Assembly (NCBI RefSeq): GCF_050948215.1
Contig: NW_027488708.1
Span: 186,001-250,000, forward strand
Direction: 5' to 3'
DNA: 64,000 nucleotides
Source: Halictus rubicundus
Lineage: Eukaryota; Arthropoda; Insecta; Hymenoptera; Halictidae
Positions within the stretch are counted from its first letter, which is position 1. The number at the start of each line of letters is the position of its first letter. This document shows, in pieces, positions 1 through 14,474 of the stretch. The translations under genes were made by a program, and so were the position numbers. The notes below the pieces were generated by a model that saw nothing but the letters and a program-made list of their open reading frames with translations, searched no databases and was not told where the DNA came from.

Positions 1-3000
1 CCTATCCTCTTTCCTATAATATCATCTATCCTATCGTATCTTCTATGCTATCCTATCGTCTATAATATCGTATCCTCTATCCTATAATACCATCTATCAT
101 ATCCTATTCTCTATCCTATCCTATCCTGTATCCTATCGAACCCTCAATCCTATTCTATACTCTATCCTACCCTATCCTCTTTCCTATCAGACCCTCTATC
201 CTATCCTATCCTCTATCCTATCCTATCCTCTATCCTATCCTATCCTCTATCCTATCCTATCCTATCCTATCCTATCCTCTATCCTATCCCATCCCCTATC
301 CTATCATCTATCCTATTCTATCCTCTATCCTATCCTATCTTCTATCCTATTCTATCCTCTATCCTATCCCATCCCCTATCCTATCATCTATCCTATCCTA
401 TCCTCTATCCTATCCTATGCTCTATCCTATCCAATCCGACTATCCTATCCTCAATCCTATCCTATCCTCTATCCTACAATATCCTCTATCCTATCCTATC
501 CTCTGTCATCTATCCTATCCAATCGCTTATCCTATCGTCTATCCTATCCTAAGCTCAATCCTATCCTATCCTCTATCCTATCCAATCCCCTATCCTGTCC
601 TCTGTCCTATCCTATCCTCTATCCTATCCTCTATCCTATCGTATCCTCTAAGCTATAATATCCTCTATCCCATCCTATATTCTATCCTATCCTATCCTCT
701 ATCCTATCCTATCCTCTATCCTATCCTCTATCCTATCCTCTATCCTATATTCTATCCTATCCTATCGTCTATCCTGTCCAATCCTCTATCCTATCCAAAT
801 TCCACCCTATCCTATTCTCTATCCTACCCTATCCTCTATCCTATCCTATCCTCTATCCTATTCTATCATCTATCCTATCCTATCCTCTATCCTATCCTAT
901 GCTGTATCCTATCCAATCCCCTATCCTATCGTCAATCCTATCCTATCCTCTATCCTATCCTATCCTCTATCCTATCCTCTATGCTGTCCTATCCTCTATC
1001 CTATCGTATCCTCTAAGCTATAATATCCTCTATCCCATCCTATATTCTATCCTATCCTATCCTCTATCCTATCCTATCCTCTATCCTATCCTCTATCTTA
1101 TCCTCTATCCTATATTCTATCCTATCCTATCATCTATCCTGTCCAATCCTCTATCCTATCCAAATTCCACCCTATCCTATTCTCTATCCTACCCTATCCT
1201 CTATCCTATCCTATCCTCTATCCTATTCTATCATTTACCTTATCCTATCGTCTATCGTAACCTATCCTCTATCCTATCCAATCCCCTATCCTATCCTCTA
1301 TCCTGTCCTATCATCTATCCTATCCTATCCACTATACTATCCTATCATCTATCCTATCCAATCCTCAACCCTATCCTATCCTCAATCCTATCCTATACTC
1401 TATCCTATCCTATCCGCAATCCTATCCTATCCTGTATCCTATAATATCCTCTATCCTTTCCAATCCCCTATCCTATCATCTATCCTGTCCTATCCTATAT
1501 CCTATCCTATCCTCTATAATATCGAATCCTCTATCATATCCTATCCTCTTTCCTATAATATCATCTATCCTATAATATCCTCTATCCTATCCTATCCTCT
1601 ATCTTATCCTATCCTCTATCCCATCCTATCGACCATCCTATCTTATCCTCTATCCTATCCTATCTTCTATCTTATCATATCCTCTATCCCATCCTATCCA
1701 AATTCCACCCTATCCTATTCTCTATCCTACCCTATCCTCTATAATATCGAATCCTCTATCATATCCTATCGTCTATCCTATAATATCCTCTATCCTATCC
1801 TACCCTCTGTTCTATCCTATCCTCTATCCTATCCTATCCTCTATCCTATCCTGTCTTCTATCCTGTCCTATACTCTACCCTATACTATCCTCTATCCCAT
1901 CCTATCATCTATTATATAATATCCTCTATCCAATGCAATCCCCTATCCTATCCTCCATCCTATCCTATCCTCTATCCTATACTATCCTCTATCGTATCCT
2001 ACCATCTATCGTATCCTATCCTCTATCCCATCTTATCCTCTATCCTATCCTATCCTCTATCCCATCCTATCCTCCATCCAATCCTATCCTATCCTCTATC
2101 CAATCCTATCTTCTATCCAATCCTATCCTCTATCCTTTCCTATCCTCTATCCTATCCTATCCTGTATCCTGTCCTATCCTCTATCTTATCCTATCCTCTA
2201 TCCCATCCTATCCTCCATCCTATCCTATCCTCTATCCTATACAATCCTCTATCCTATCCGCTCCTCTACCGTATCCTACTATCTATCCTATCCTATCCTC
2301 TATAATATCCTATCCTCTGTCCTATCCTATCCTCTATCTTATCCTATCCTGTATCCCATCCTATCCTCCATCCTATACTATCCTCTATCCTATCCTATCC
2401 TCTGTCCTATCCCATCCTCTATCGTAACCTATCCTCTATCCTATCCTATTCCTCTATCCTATGCTATCCTCTATCCTTTCCAATCCTCTGTCTCATGCTA
2501 TCCTCTATGCAATCCTATCCTGTATCCTATACTACCCTCTATCCAATCCTAACCCCTATCCTTTCCTATCCTCTATCATATCCTATCCTCTATCCTATCC
2601 TATCCTCTACTGTATTCTACCATCTATCCTATCGTATCCTCTATCATATCCTATCCTCTATCCCATCCTATCCTCCATCCTGTCCTATCCTCTATCCTAT
2701 CCTATCTTCTATCTTATCATATCCTCTATCCCATCCTATCCTACATCCTATCCTATCCTCTATCCTATCCTATCCTCTACCCTATCCTATACTCTATCCT
2801 ATCCTATCCTCTATCCTATTGTATCCTCTATCCTATACCATCCTCTATCCTATCCTATCGTCCATCCTATAATATCCTCTATCCTATCCAATCTTCTATC
2901 CTATCCTCTATCCTACCCTCTATCCTATCCTATCCTCTATCCTATAGTATCCTCTATCCTATCCTATCCTCTACCGTATCCTACCATCTATCCTATACTA

Positions 3001-3830
3001 TCCTCTATCCTATCCTATCCTCTACCGTATCCTACCATCTATCCTATCCTATTCCTCTATCCTATGCTATCCTCTATTTATCCTATCCTCTATCCTATCC
3101 TATCCGCTATCCTATGCTATCTTCTATCTTATCATATCCTCTATCCCATCCTATCCTCCATCCTATCCTATCCTCCATCCGATCCTATCCTCTATCCAAT
3201 CCTATCTTCTATCTTATCATATCCTCTATCCGATCCTATCCTCCATCCTATACTATCCTCTATCCTATCCTATCCTCTATCCTATCCAATCCTCTATCCT
3301 ATCCTCTATACTATACTATCCTCAATCCTATCCTATTCCCTATCCTATCCAATCCTCTATCCTATCCTCTATCCTATCCTATCCTCAATCCTATAATATC
3401 CTGTATTCTATCTAATCCTCTATCCTATCCTATCCTCTATCCTATCCTATCCTCTATCCCATCCTACCCTCTGTTCTATTCTATCCTCTACCCTATACTA
3501 TCCTCTATCCTATCCTATCCTCTACCGTATCCTACCATCTATCCTATCCTATCTTCTATCATATCCTATCCTCTGTCCTATCCTATCCTCTATCTTATCG
3601 TATCCTCTATCCTATCCTATCCTCTATCTTATCCTATCCTCTATCCCATCCTATCGACCATCCTATCTTATCCTCTATCCTATCCTATCTTCTATCTTAT
3701 CATATCCTCTATCCCATCCTATCCTCCAACCTATCCTATCCTCTATCCTATCCTATCCTCTATCCTATCCTATCCTCAATCCTATCCTATCCTCTATCCT
3801 ATCCTATCCTCTATCATATCCTATACTCTA
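1..3830. repeat. diverged satellite block
   Basis: Here the 17-bp period is still visible, but most units carry substitutions (TATAAT, CCAATCC, CTGTCC, CAATCC). It contains a local tandem duplication of period 365 bp (about 610-870 repeated at about 975-1235, both with the rare words CTAAGCTATAATATCC and CCAAATTCCACCC). From about 1770 to 2600 it holds a diagnostic cassette (words TATTATATAATATCC, CCAATGCAATCCCC, CTCATGCTATCC) that recurs near 13.3, 18.4, 44.7 and 49.8 kb. No gene is seen. Confidence 0.85.
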
Positions 3831-4012
3831 TCCTATTAAATCCTATATCGTATCCTCTATCCTATCCTATCCTCTATCGTATCATATCCTCTATCCTATC
3901 CTATCCTCTATCGTATCCTATCCTTCATCCTATCCTATACTCTATCCTATATTATCCTCTATCCTATCCCATCCTCTATCCTATCCTATCCTCTATCCTA
4001 TCCTATCCCCTA

Positions 4013-4337
4013 TCCTATCCTATCCTCTATCCTATCCTATCCTCTATCCTATCCTATCCTCTATCCTATCCTATCCTCTATCCTATCCTATCCTCTATCC
4101 TATCCTATCCTCTATCCTATCCTATCCTCTATCCTATCCTATCCTCTATCCTATCCTATCCTCTATCCTATCCTATCCTCTATCCTATCCTATCCTCTAT
4201 CCTATCCTATCCTCTATCCTATCCTATCCTCTATCCTATCCTATCCTCTATCCTATCCTATCCTCTATCCTATCCTATCCTCTATCCTATCCTATCCTCT
4301 ATCCTATCCTATCCTCTATCCTATCCTATCCTCTATC
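4013..4337. repeat. homogenised 17-mer block
   Basis: Essentially identical 17-bp units run from just after a CCCC variant near 4010 to the first ATCG variant at 4338, about 19 units. It is an island of pure satellite inside otherwise diverged sequence. Confidence 0.85.
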
Positions 4338-4414
4338 GTATCCTATCCTCTATCCTATCCTATCCTCTATCCTATCCTATCCTCTATCCTATCCTTTTCT
4401 CTATCCTATCCTAT

Positions 4415-7400
4415 CATCTATCCTATCCTATCCTCTATCCTATCCTATCCTCTATCCTATCCTATCCTCTATCCTATCCTATCCTCTATCATATCCTATC
4501 CTCTATCCAATCCTATCCTCTATCCTATCCTTATCCTCTATCGTATCCTATCCTCTATCCTATCCTATCCTCTATCCTATCCTATCCTCTATCATATCAT
4601 ATCCTCAATCCTATCCTATCCTCTATCTTATCTTACTATCTATCCTATCTTATCCTCTATAATATCCTATCCTCTATCCTATCCCATCCTATATGCCATA
4701 ATATCCTCTATCCTATCCCATCCTCTATCTTATCATATCCTCTGTCCCATCCTATCCTCCATCCTATCCTATCCTCTATCGTATCCTACCATCCTATCCT
4801 ATCCTCTATCTTATCGTATCCTCTATCCCATCCTATCCTCCATCCCATCTTATCCTGTAGCCCATCGTATCCTCTATCATATCCTATCCTCTACCATATC
4901 CTATCCTCTATCTTATCCTATCCTCTATCCCATCCTATCCTCCATCTTATCCTATCCTCTATCCCATCCTATCCTCCATCCTAACCTATCCACCATCCTA
5001 TCCTATCCTCTATCCTATTCTACCCTCTATCCAAGCCTATCCTCTATCCTATCCTATCCTCTATCCTATACCATCCTCTATACTATCCTATCGTCTATCC
5101 TATAATATCCTCTACCCTATCCAATCTTCTATCCTATCCTCTATCCGATCCTCTATCCTACCCTCTATCCAATCCTCTATCCTATCCACTATCCTATCCT
5201 ATCCTCTATCCTATCCTGTCCGCTATCGTATCCTATCCTCTATCCTATCCTATCCTATATCCTATAAAATCCTCTATCCTATCCTATACTCTATCCTATC
5301 CTATCCTCTGTCTCATCCTATCCTCCATCCTATCCTATCCTCTATCCAATCCTATCCTCTATCGTATCCTATCCTTACCTTATCCTATCCTCTATCCTAT
5401 CCTATCCTCTATCGTATCCTACCATCTATCCTATCCTCTATCATATCCTATCCTCTATCCTATCCTATCCTCTATCTTATCGTATCCTCAATCCCATCCT
5501 ATCCTACATCCTATCCTATCCTCCATCCTATCCTATCCTCTATCCAATATTATCCTCTATCGTATCCTATCCTCTATCCTATACCATCCTCTAGCCTATC
5601 CTATCGTCTATCCTATAATATCCTCTATCCTATCCAATCTTCTATCCTTTCCTCTATCTTATCCTCTATATTATCCTCTTTCCTATCCTATCCTCTATCT
5701 TATCGTATCCTCTATCCCATCCTATCCTACATCCTATCCTATCCTCCATCCTATCCTATCCTCTATCCAATCCTAACCTCTATCGTATCCTATCCTTTAT
5801 CTTATCCTATCCTCTATCCTATTCTATCCTCTATCGTATCCTATCCCCTATCGTATCCTACCATCTATCCTATCCTATCGTCCATCCCATCCTATCCTCT
5901 ATCCTATCCTATCCTGTATCCTATCCTATCCTCTATCATATCCTATCCTCTATCCTATCCTATCCTATCCTCTATCTCATCCTATCCATTATTCCATCCT
6001 ATCCTCCATCCTATCCTATCCTCTATCGTATCCTACCATCTATCCTATCCTCTATCATATCCTATCCTCTATCCTATCCTATCCTCTATCTTATCGTATC
6101 CTCTATCCCATCCTATCTTACATCCTATCCTATCCTCTATCCAATCCTATCCTCTATCGTATCCTATCCTCTATAGTATCCTACCATCTATCCTATCCTA
6201 TCCTCTATCTCATCCTATCATTTATCCTATACTATCCTCTATGCAATCCTATCCTGTATCCTATTCTAACCTCTATCCTATCCTATCCTCTATCCTATTC
6301 TATCCTCTATCGTATCCTTCCATCTATCCTATAATATCCTCTATCCCAGCCTATCCTCCATCCTATCCTATCCACTATCCAATCCTATCGTCTATCGTAT
6401 CCTATCCTTTATCCTATCCTATCCTTTATCCTATTCTATCCTCTATCGTATCCTTCCATCTATCCTATAATATCCTCTATCCCATCCTATCCTCCATCCT
6501 ATCCTATCCTCTATCCTATACTATCCTCTATCCTATCCTATCCTCTACCGTATCCTACCATGTATCCTATCCTATCCTCTATCATATCCTATCCTCTGTC
6601 CTATCCTATCCTCTATCTTATCATATCCTCTATCCCATCCTATCCTCCATCCTATCCTATCCTCTATCGTATCCTACCATCTACCCTATCCTCTATCATA
6701 TCCTATCCTCTATCCTATCCTATCCTCTATCCCATCCTACCCTCTATCCTATCCTATCCTCTATCCTATCCTATCCTGTATCCTATCCTATCCTCTATCA
6801 TATCCTATCCTCTATCCTATCCTATCCTATCCTCTATCTCATCCAATCCATTATTTCATCCTATTCTCCATCCTATCCTATCCTCTGTCTCATGCTACCC
6901 TCTATCGAATCCTATCCTCTACCGTATCCTACCATGTATCCTATCCTATCCTCTATCATATCCTATCCTCTGTCCTATCCTATCCTCTATCTTATCATAT
7001 CTTCTATCCCATCCTATCCTCCATCCTATCTTATCCTCTATCGTATCCTACCATCTATCATATCCTCTATCATATCCTATCCTCTATCCTATCCTATCCT
7101 CTATCTTATCGTATCCTCAATCCCATCCTATCCTACATCCTATCCTATCCTCCATCCTATCCTATCCTCTATCCAATCCTATCCTCTATCGTATCCTATC
7201 CTCTATCATATCCTATACTCTATCCTATCCTATCCTCTACGTTATCCTATCCTCTATCCTATCCTATCCTCTATCCTATCCTATCGTCTATCCTATAATA
7301 TCCTCTATCGTATCCAATCTTCTATCCTATCCTCTATCCGATCCTCTATCCTATCCTCTATCCTATCCTCAATCCTATCCTCTATCCTATCCTCTATCCT

Positions 7401-7740
7401 ATCCTATCCTTTATCCTATCCGGTCCGCTATCGTATCCTATCCTCTGTCCTATTCTATCGTATATCCTATAAAATCCTATATCCTATCCTATACTCTATC
7501 CAATCCTATCCTCTGTCCTATCCTATCCTCTATCTTACCATATCCTCTATTCCATCCTATCCTCTATCCTATCCTATCCGCTATCCTATCCTGTCCCCTA
7601 TCGTATCCTATCCTCTAACCTATCCCATCCTATATCCTATAAAATCCTCTATCCTAACCTATCCTATCCTATATCCTATAAAATCCTCTATCCTATCCTA
7701 TAGTCTATCCTATTCTATCCTCTGTCTTATCCTATCCTAT
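4415..7740. repeat. diverged higher-order repeat, copy 1 of a tandem pair
   Basis: The sequence from 4415 re-starts at 7741 with the same series of rare variants. Anchors pair at offset 3326 (4625/7951), 3483 (about 5041/8524) and 3517 (6241/9758). The offset steps arise because this copy lacks about 157 bp present near 8.12-8.28 kb and 34 bp (two units) present near 9.4 kb. Copy 1 ends exactly where copy 2 begins, so this is a true tandem duplication. Confidence 0.88.
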
Positions 7741-10700
7741 CATCTATCCTATCCTATCCTCTATCCTATCCTATCCTCTATCCTATCCTATCCTCTATCC
7801 TATCCTATCCTCTATCATATCCTATCCTCTATCCAATCCTATCCTCTATCCTATCCTTATCCTCTATCGTATCCTATCCTCTATCCTATCCTATCCTCTA
7901 TCCTATCCTATCCTCTATCATATCATATCCTCAATCCTATCCTATCCTCTATCTTATCTTACTATCTATCCTATCTTATCCTCTACAATATCCTATCCTC
8001 TATCCTATCCCATCCTATATGCCATAATATCCTCTATCCTATCCCATCCTCTATCTTATCATATCCTCTGTCCCATCCTATCCTCCATCCTATCCTATCC
8101 TCTATCGTATCCTACCATCTATCCTATCCTCTATCATATCCTATCCTCTATCCTATCTTATCCTCTATCCTATCCTATCCTGTAGCCTATCGTATCCTCT
8201 ATCATATACTATCCTCTATCCTATCCTATCCTATCCTCTATCTCATCCTATCCATTATTCCATCCTATCCTCCATCCTATCCTATCCTCTATCTTATCGT
8301 ATCCTCTATCCCATCCTATCCTCCATCCCATCTTATCCTCCAACCTATACTATCCTCTATCCTATCCTATCCTCTACCATATCCTATCCTCTATCTTATC
8401 CTATCCTCTATCCCATCCTATCCTCCATCTTATCCTATCCTCTATCCCATCCTATCCTCCATCCTAACCTATCCACCATCCTATCCTATCCTCTATCCTA
8501 TTCTACCCTCTATCCAAGCCTATCCTCTATCCTATCCTATCCTCTATCCTATACCATCCTCTATACTATCCTATCGTCTATCCTATAATATCCTCTACCC
8601 TATCCAATCTTCTATCCTATCCTCTATCCGATCCTCTATCCTACCCTCTATCCAATCCTCTATCCTATCCACTATCCTATCCTATCCTCTATCCTATCCT
8701 GTCCGCTATCGTATCCTATCCTCTATCCTATCCTATCCTATATCCTATAAAATCCTCTATCCTATCCTATACTCTATCCTATCCTATCCTCTGTCTCATC
8801 CTATCCTCCATCCTATCCTATCCTCTATCCAATCCTATCCTCTATCGTATCCTATCCTTACCTTATCCTATCCTCTATCCTATCCTATCCTCTATCGTAT
8901 CCTACCATCTATCCTATCCTCTATCATATCTTATCCTCTATCCTATCCTATCCTCTATCTTATCGTATCCTCAATCCCATCCTATCCTACATCCTATCCT
9001 ATCCTCCATCCTATCCTATCCTCTATCCAATATTATCCTCTATCGTATCCTATCCTCTATCCTATACCATCCTCTAGCCTATCCTATCGTCTATCCTATA
9101 ATATCCTCTATCCTATCCAATCTTCTATCCTATCCTCTATCCTATCCTCTATATTATCCTCTTTCCTATCCTATCCTCTATCTTATCGTATCCTCTATCC
9201 CATCCTATCCTACATCCTATCCTATCCTCCATCCTATCCTATCCTCTATCCAATCCTATCCTCTATCGTATCCTATCCTTTATCTTATCCTATCCTCTAT
9301 CCTATTCTATCCTCTATCCTATCCTATCCCCTATCGTATCCTACCATCTATCCTATCCTATCGTCCATCCCATCCTATCCTCTATCCTATCCTACCCTCT
9401 ATCCTATCCTATCCTCTATCCTATCCTATCCTGTATCCTATCCTATCCTCTATCATATCCTATCCTCTATCCTATCCTATCCTATCCTCTATCTCATCCT
9501 ATCCATTATTCCATCCTATCCTCCATCCTATCCTATCCTCTATCGTATCCTACCATCTATCCTATCCTCTATCATATCCTATCCTCTATCCTATCCTATC
9601 CTCTATCTTATCGTATCCTCTATCCCATCCTATCTTACATCCTATCCTATCCTCTATCCAATCCTATCCTCTATCGTATCCTATCCTCTATAGTATCCTA
9701 CCATCTATCCTATCCTATCCTCTATCTCATCCTATCATTTATCCTATACTATCCTCTATGCAATCCTATCCTGTATCCTATTCTAACCTCTATCCTATCC
9801 TATCCTCTATCCTATTCTATCCTCTATCGTATCCTTCCATCTATCCTATAATATCCTCTATCCCAGCCTATCCTCCATCCTATCCTATCCACTATCCAAT
9901 CCTATCGTCTATCGTATCCTATCCTTTATCCTATCCTATCCTTTATCCTATTCTATCCTCTATCGTATCCTTCCATCTATCCTATAATATCCTCTATCCC
10001 ATCCTATCCTCCATCCTATCCTATCCTCTATCCTATACTATCCTCTATCCTATCCTATCCTCTACCGTATCCTACCATGTATCCTATCCTATCCTCTATC
10101 ATATCCTATCCTCTGTCCTATCCTATCCTCTATCTTATCATATCCTCTATCCCATCCTATCCTCCATCCTATCCTATCCTCTATCGTATCCTACCATCTA
10201 CCCTATCCTCTATCATATCCTATCCTCTATCCTATCCTATCCTCTATCCTATCCTACCCTCTATCCTATCCTATCCTCTATCCTATCCTATCCTGTATCC
10301 TATCCTATCCTCTATCATATCCTATCCTCTATCCTATCCTATCCTATCCTCTATCTCATCCTATCCATTATTCCATCCTATTCTCCATCCTATCCTATCC
10401 TCTGTCTCATCCTACCCTCTATCGAATCCTATCCTCTACCGTATCCTACCATGTATCCTATCCTATCCTCTATCATATCCTATCCTCTGTCCTATCCTAT
10501 CCTCTATCTTATCATATCTTCTATCCCATCCTATCCTCCATCCTATCTTATCCTCTATCGTATCCTACCATCTATCCTATCCTCTATCATATCCTATCCT
10601 CTATCCTATCCTATCCTCTATCTTATCGTATCCTCAATCCCATCCTATCCTACATCCTATCCTATCCTCCATCCTATCCTATCCTCTATCCAATCCTATC

Positions 10701-11257
10701 CTCTATCGTATCCTATCCTCTATCATATCCTATCCTCTATCCTATCCTATCCTCTACGTTATCCTATCCTCTATCCTATCCTATCCACTATCCTATCCTA
10801 TCGTCTATCCTATAATATCCTCTATCGTATCCAATCTTCTATCCTATCCTCTATCCGATCCTCTATCCTATCCTCTATCCTATCCTCAATCCTATCCTCT
10901 ATCCTATCCTCTATCCTATCCTATCCTTTATCCTATCCGGTCCGCTATCGTATCCTATCCTCTGTCCTATTCTATCGTATATCCTATAAAATCCTATATC
11001 CTATCCTATACTCTATCCAATCCTATCCTCTGTCCTATCCTATCCTCTTTCTTACCATATCCTCTATTCCATCCTATCCTCTATCCTATCCTATCCGCTA
11101 TCCTATCCTGTCCCCTATCGTATCCTATCCTCTAACCTATCCCATCCTATATCCTATAAAATCCTCTATCCTAACCTATCCTATCCTATATCCTATAAAA
11201 TCCTCTATCCTATCCTATAGTCTATCCTATTCTATCCTCTGTCTTATCCTATCCTAT
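7741..11257. repeat. diverged higher-order repeat, copy 2 of a tandem pair
   Basis: This copy is about 3.5 kb and follows directly on the copy starting at 4415. The two diverge only at a few scattered substitutions by eye. After about 11257 the sequence changes to a different diverged block, whereas copy 1 at the same place runs into this copy, which fixes the duplication junction near 7740. No gene is seen. Confidence 0.88.
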
Positions 11258-14200
11258 CCTCTATCCTATCCTGTCCTCTATCCTATCCAATCCTCTATCC
11301 TATCCTGTATCCTATCCTATCCTCTATCCTATAATATCCTCTATCCAATCCTATCCTCTATCCTATTCTATCCTCTATCGTATCCTATCCTCTATCGTAT
11401 CCTACCATCTATCCTATCCTATCCTCTATCCCATCGTGTCCTCTATCCCATCCTATCCTCTATCCTATCCCATCCTCTATCGTATCCTATCCTCTATCCT
11501 ATCCTGTTCCTCTATCCTATGCTATCCTCTATCCTATCATATCCACTATCCTATCCTATCCTATATCCTATCCTATCTTCTATCTTATCATATCCTCTGT
11601 CCCATCCTATCCTCCATCCTATCCTATCCTCTTTCCTATACTATCCTCCATACTATCCTATCCTCTACCGTATCCTACCATCTGTAATATCCTATCCTCT
11701 ATCCAATCCTATCCTCTATCGTATCCTATCCCCTATCCTGTCGTATCCTCTATCGTATCCCATCCTCTATCGTATCCTATCCTCTATCCTATCCTATCCC
11801 CTATCCTATCGTATCCTCTATCGTATCCCATCCTCTATCGTATCCTATCCTGTATCCAATCCTATCCTCTATCATATCATATCCTCAATCCTGTCCTATC
11901 CTCTATCTTATCGTATCCTCTATCCCATCCTATCCTGCATCCTATCCTATCCTCCATCCTATCCTATCCACTATCCTATCCTATCCACTATCCTATCCTA
12001 TCCTCTATCCCATCCTATCCTCCATCCTATCCTATCATCTATCGTATCCTACCATCTATCCTATCCTATCCTCTATCATATCGTATCCTTTATCCTATCC
12101 TATCCTCTATCTTATCGTATCCTCTATCCCATCCTGTCCTCCAACCCATCTTATCCTCCATCCTATACTATCCTCTATCCTATCCTATCCTCTATCCTAT
12201 ACAATCCTCTATCCTATCCTCTCCTCTACCGTATCCTACTACCTATCCTATCCTATCCTCTATAATATCCTATCCTCTGTCCTATCCTATCCTCTATCTT
12301 ATCCTATCCTCTATCCCATCCTATCCTCCATCCTATCCTATCATCTATCGTATCCTACCATCTATCCTATCCTATCCTCTATCATATCGTATCCTTTATC
12401 CTATCCTATCCTCTATCTTATCGTATCCTCTATCACATCCTGTCCTCCAACCCATCTTATCCTCCATCCTATACTATCCTCTATCCTATCCTATCCTCTA
12501 TCCTATCCTATCCTCTATCTTATCCTATCCTCTATCCCATCCTATCCTCCATGTTATCCTATCCTCTATCCCATCCTATTCTCCATCCAATCCTATCCTC
12601 TATCGTATGCTATCCTTTATCTTATCCTATCCTCTATCCTATTCTATCCTCCATCCTATACTATCCTCTATCCTATCCTATCCTCTATCCTATCCAATCC
12701 TCTATCCTATCCTCTATACTATACTATCCTCAATCCTATCCTATTCCCTATCCTATCCTGTCTTCTATCCTGTCCTATACTCTACCTTATACTATCCTCT
12801 ATCCCATCCTATCATCTATTATATAATATCCTCTATCCAATGCAATCCCCTATCCTATCCTCCATCCTATCCTATCCTCTATCCTATACTATCCTCTATC
12901 GTATCCTACCATCTATCGTATCCTATCCTCTATCCCATCTTATCCTCTATCCTATCCTATCCTCTATCCTATCCCATCCTCTATCGTATTCTATACTCTA
13001 TCATATCCTATCCTCTATGCTATCCTATCCTCTATCTTATCGTATCCTCTATCCCATCCTATCCTCCATCCAATCCTATCCTATCCTCTATGCAATCCTA
13101 TCCTCTATCCTTTCCTATCCTCTATCCTATCCTATCCTGTATCCTGTCCTATCCTCTATCCTATTCTATCCTCTATCATATCCTATCCTCTATCCCATTG
13201 TATCCTCCATCCTATCCTATCCTCTATCCAATCCTATCCTCTTTCGTATCCTATCCTTTATCCTATCCTATTCCTCTATCCTATGCTATCCTCTATCCTA
13301 TTCTATCCTCTATCCTATCCCATCCTCTATCCTATCCTATCGTCTATCCTATAATATCCTCTATCCTATCCTACCCTCTGTTCTATCCTATCCTCTATCC
13401 TATCCTATCCTCTATCCTATCCTGTCTTCTATCCTGTCCTATACTCTACCCTATACTATCCTCTATCCCATCCTATCATCTATTATATAATATCCTCTAT
13501 CCAATGCAATCCCCTACCCTATCCTCCATCGTATCCTATCCTCTATCCTATACTATCCTCTATCGTATCCTACCATCTATCGTATCCTATCCTCTATCCC
13601 ATCTTATCCTCTATCCTATCCTATCCTCTATCCTATCCCATCCTCTATCGTATCCTATACTCTATCATATCCTATCCTCTATCCTATCCTATCCTCTACC
13701 TTATCGTATCCTCTATCCCATTATATCCTCCATCCAATCCTATCCTATCCTCTATCCAATCCTATCCTCTATCCTTTCCTATCCTCTATCCTATCCTATC
13801 CTCTATCCTGTCCTATACTCTATCTTATCCTATCCTCTAACCCATCCTATCCTCCATCCTATCCTATCCTCTATCCTATACAATCCTCTATCCTATCCGC
13901 TCCTCCACCGTATCCTACTATCTATCCTATCCTATCCTCTATAATATCCTATCCTCTGTCCTATCCTATCCTCTATCTTATCCTATCCTCTATCCCATCC
14001 TATCCTCTATCGTATCCTACCATCTATCGTATCCAATCCTCTATCATATCGTATCCTCTATCCCATCCTATCCTCTTTCTTATCATATCCTCTATCCGAT
14101 CCTATCCTCCATCCTATACTATCCTCTATCCTATCCTATACTATCCTCTATCCTATCATATCCTATCCTCTGTCCTATCCCATCCTCTATCGTAACCTAT

Positions 14201-14474
14201 CCTCTATCCTATCCTATTCCTCTATCCTATGCTATCCTCTATCCTTTCCAATCCTCTGTCTCATGCTATCCTCTATGCAATCCTATCCTGTATCCTATAC
14301 TACCCTCTATCCAATCCTATCCCCTATCCTTTCCTATCCTCTATCATATCCTATCCTCTATCCAAACCTATCCTCTATCCTGTCCTATCGTCCATCCTAT
14401 CCTATCCTCTATCCTATCCTATCCTCTGTCGTCTCCTATCCTTTATCGTATCCTATCCTCTATCCTATTCTATC
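11258..14474. repeat. diverged block shared with 16.3-19.6 kb, copy 1
   Basis: Rare variants here reappear 5,096 bp downstream at first (11270/16366) and 5,079 bp downstream further on (12840/17919, 13490/18569, 14229/19308). The 17-bp step is one unit lost in the second copy near 16.64 kb. The block includes an internal repetition of a cassette around CCAATGCAATCCCC (12840 and 13504, 664 bp apart). It ends where TTTATCC at about 14475 departs from CTCTATCC in the other copy. Confidence 0.87.
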
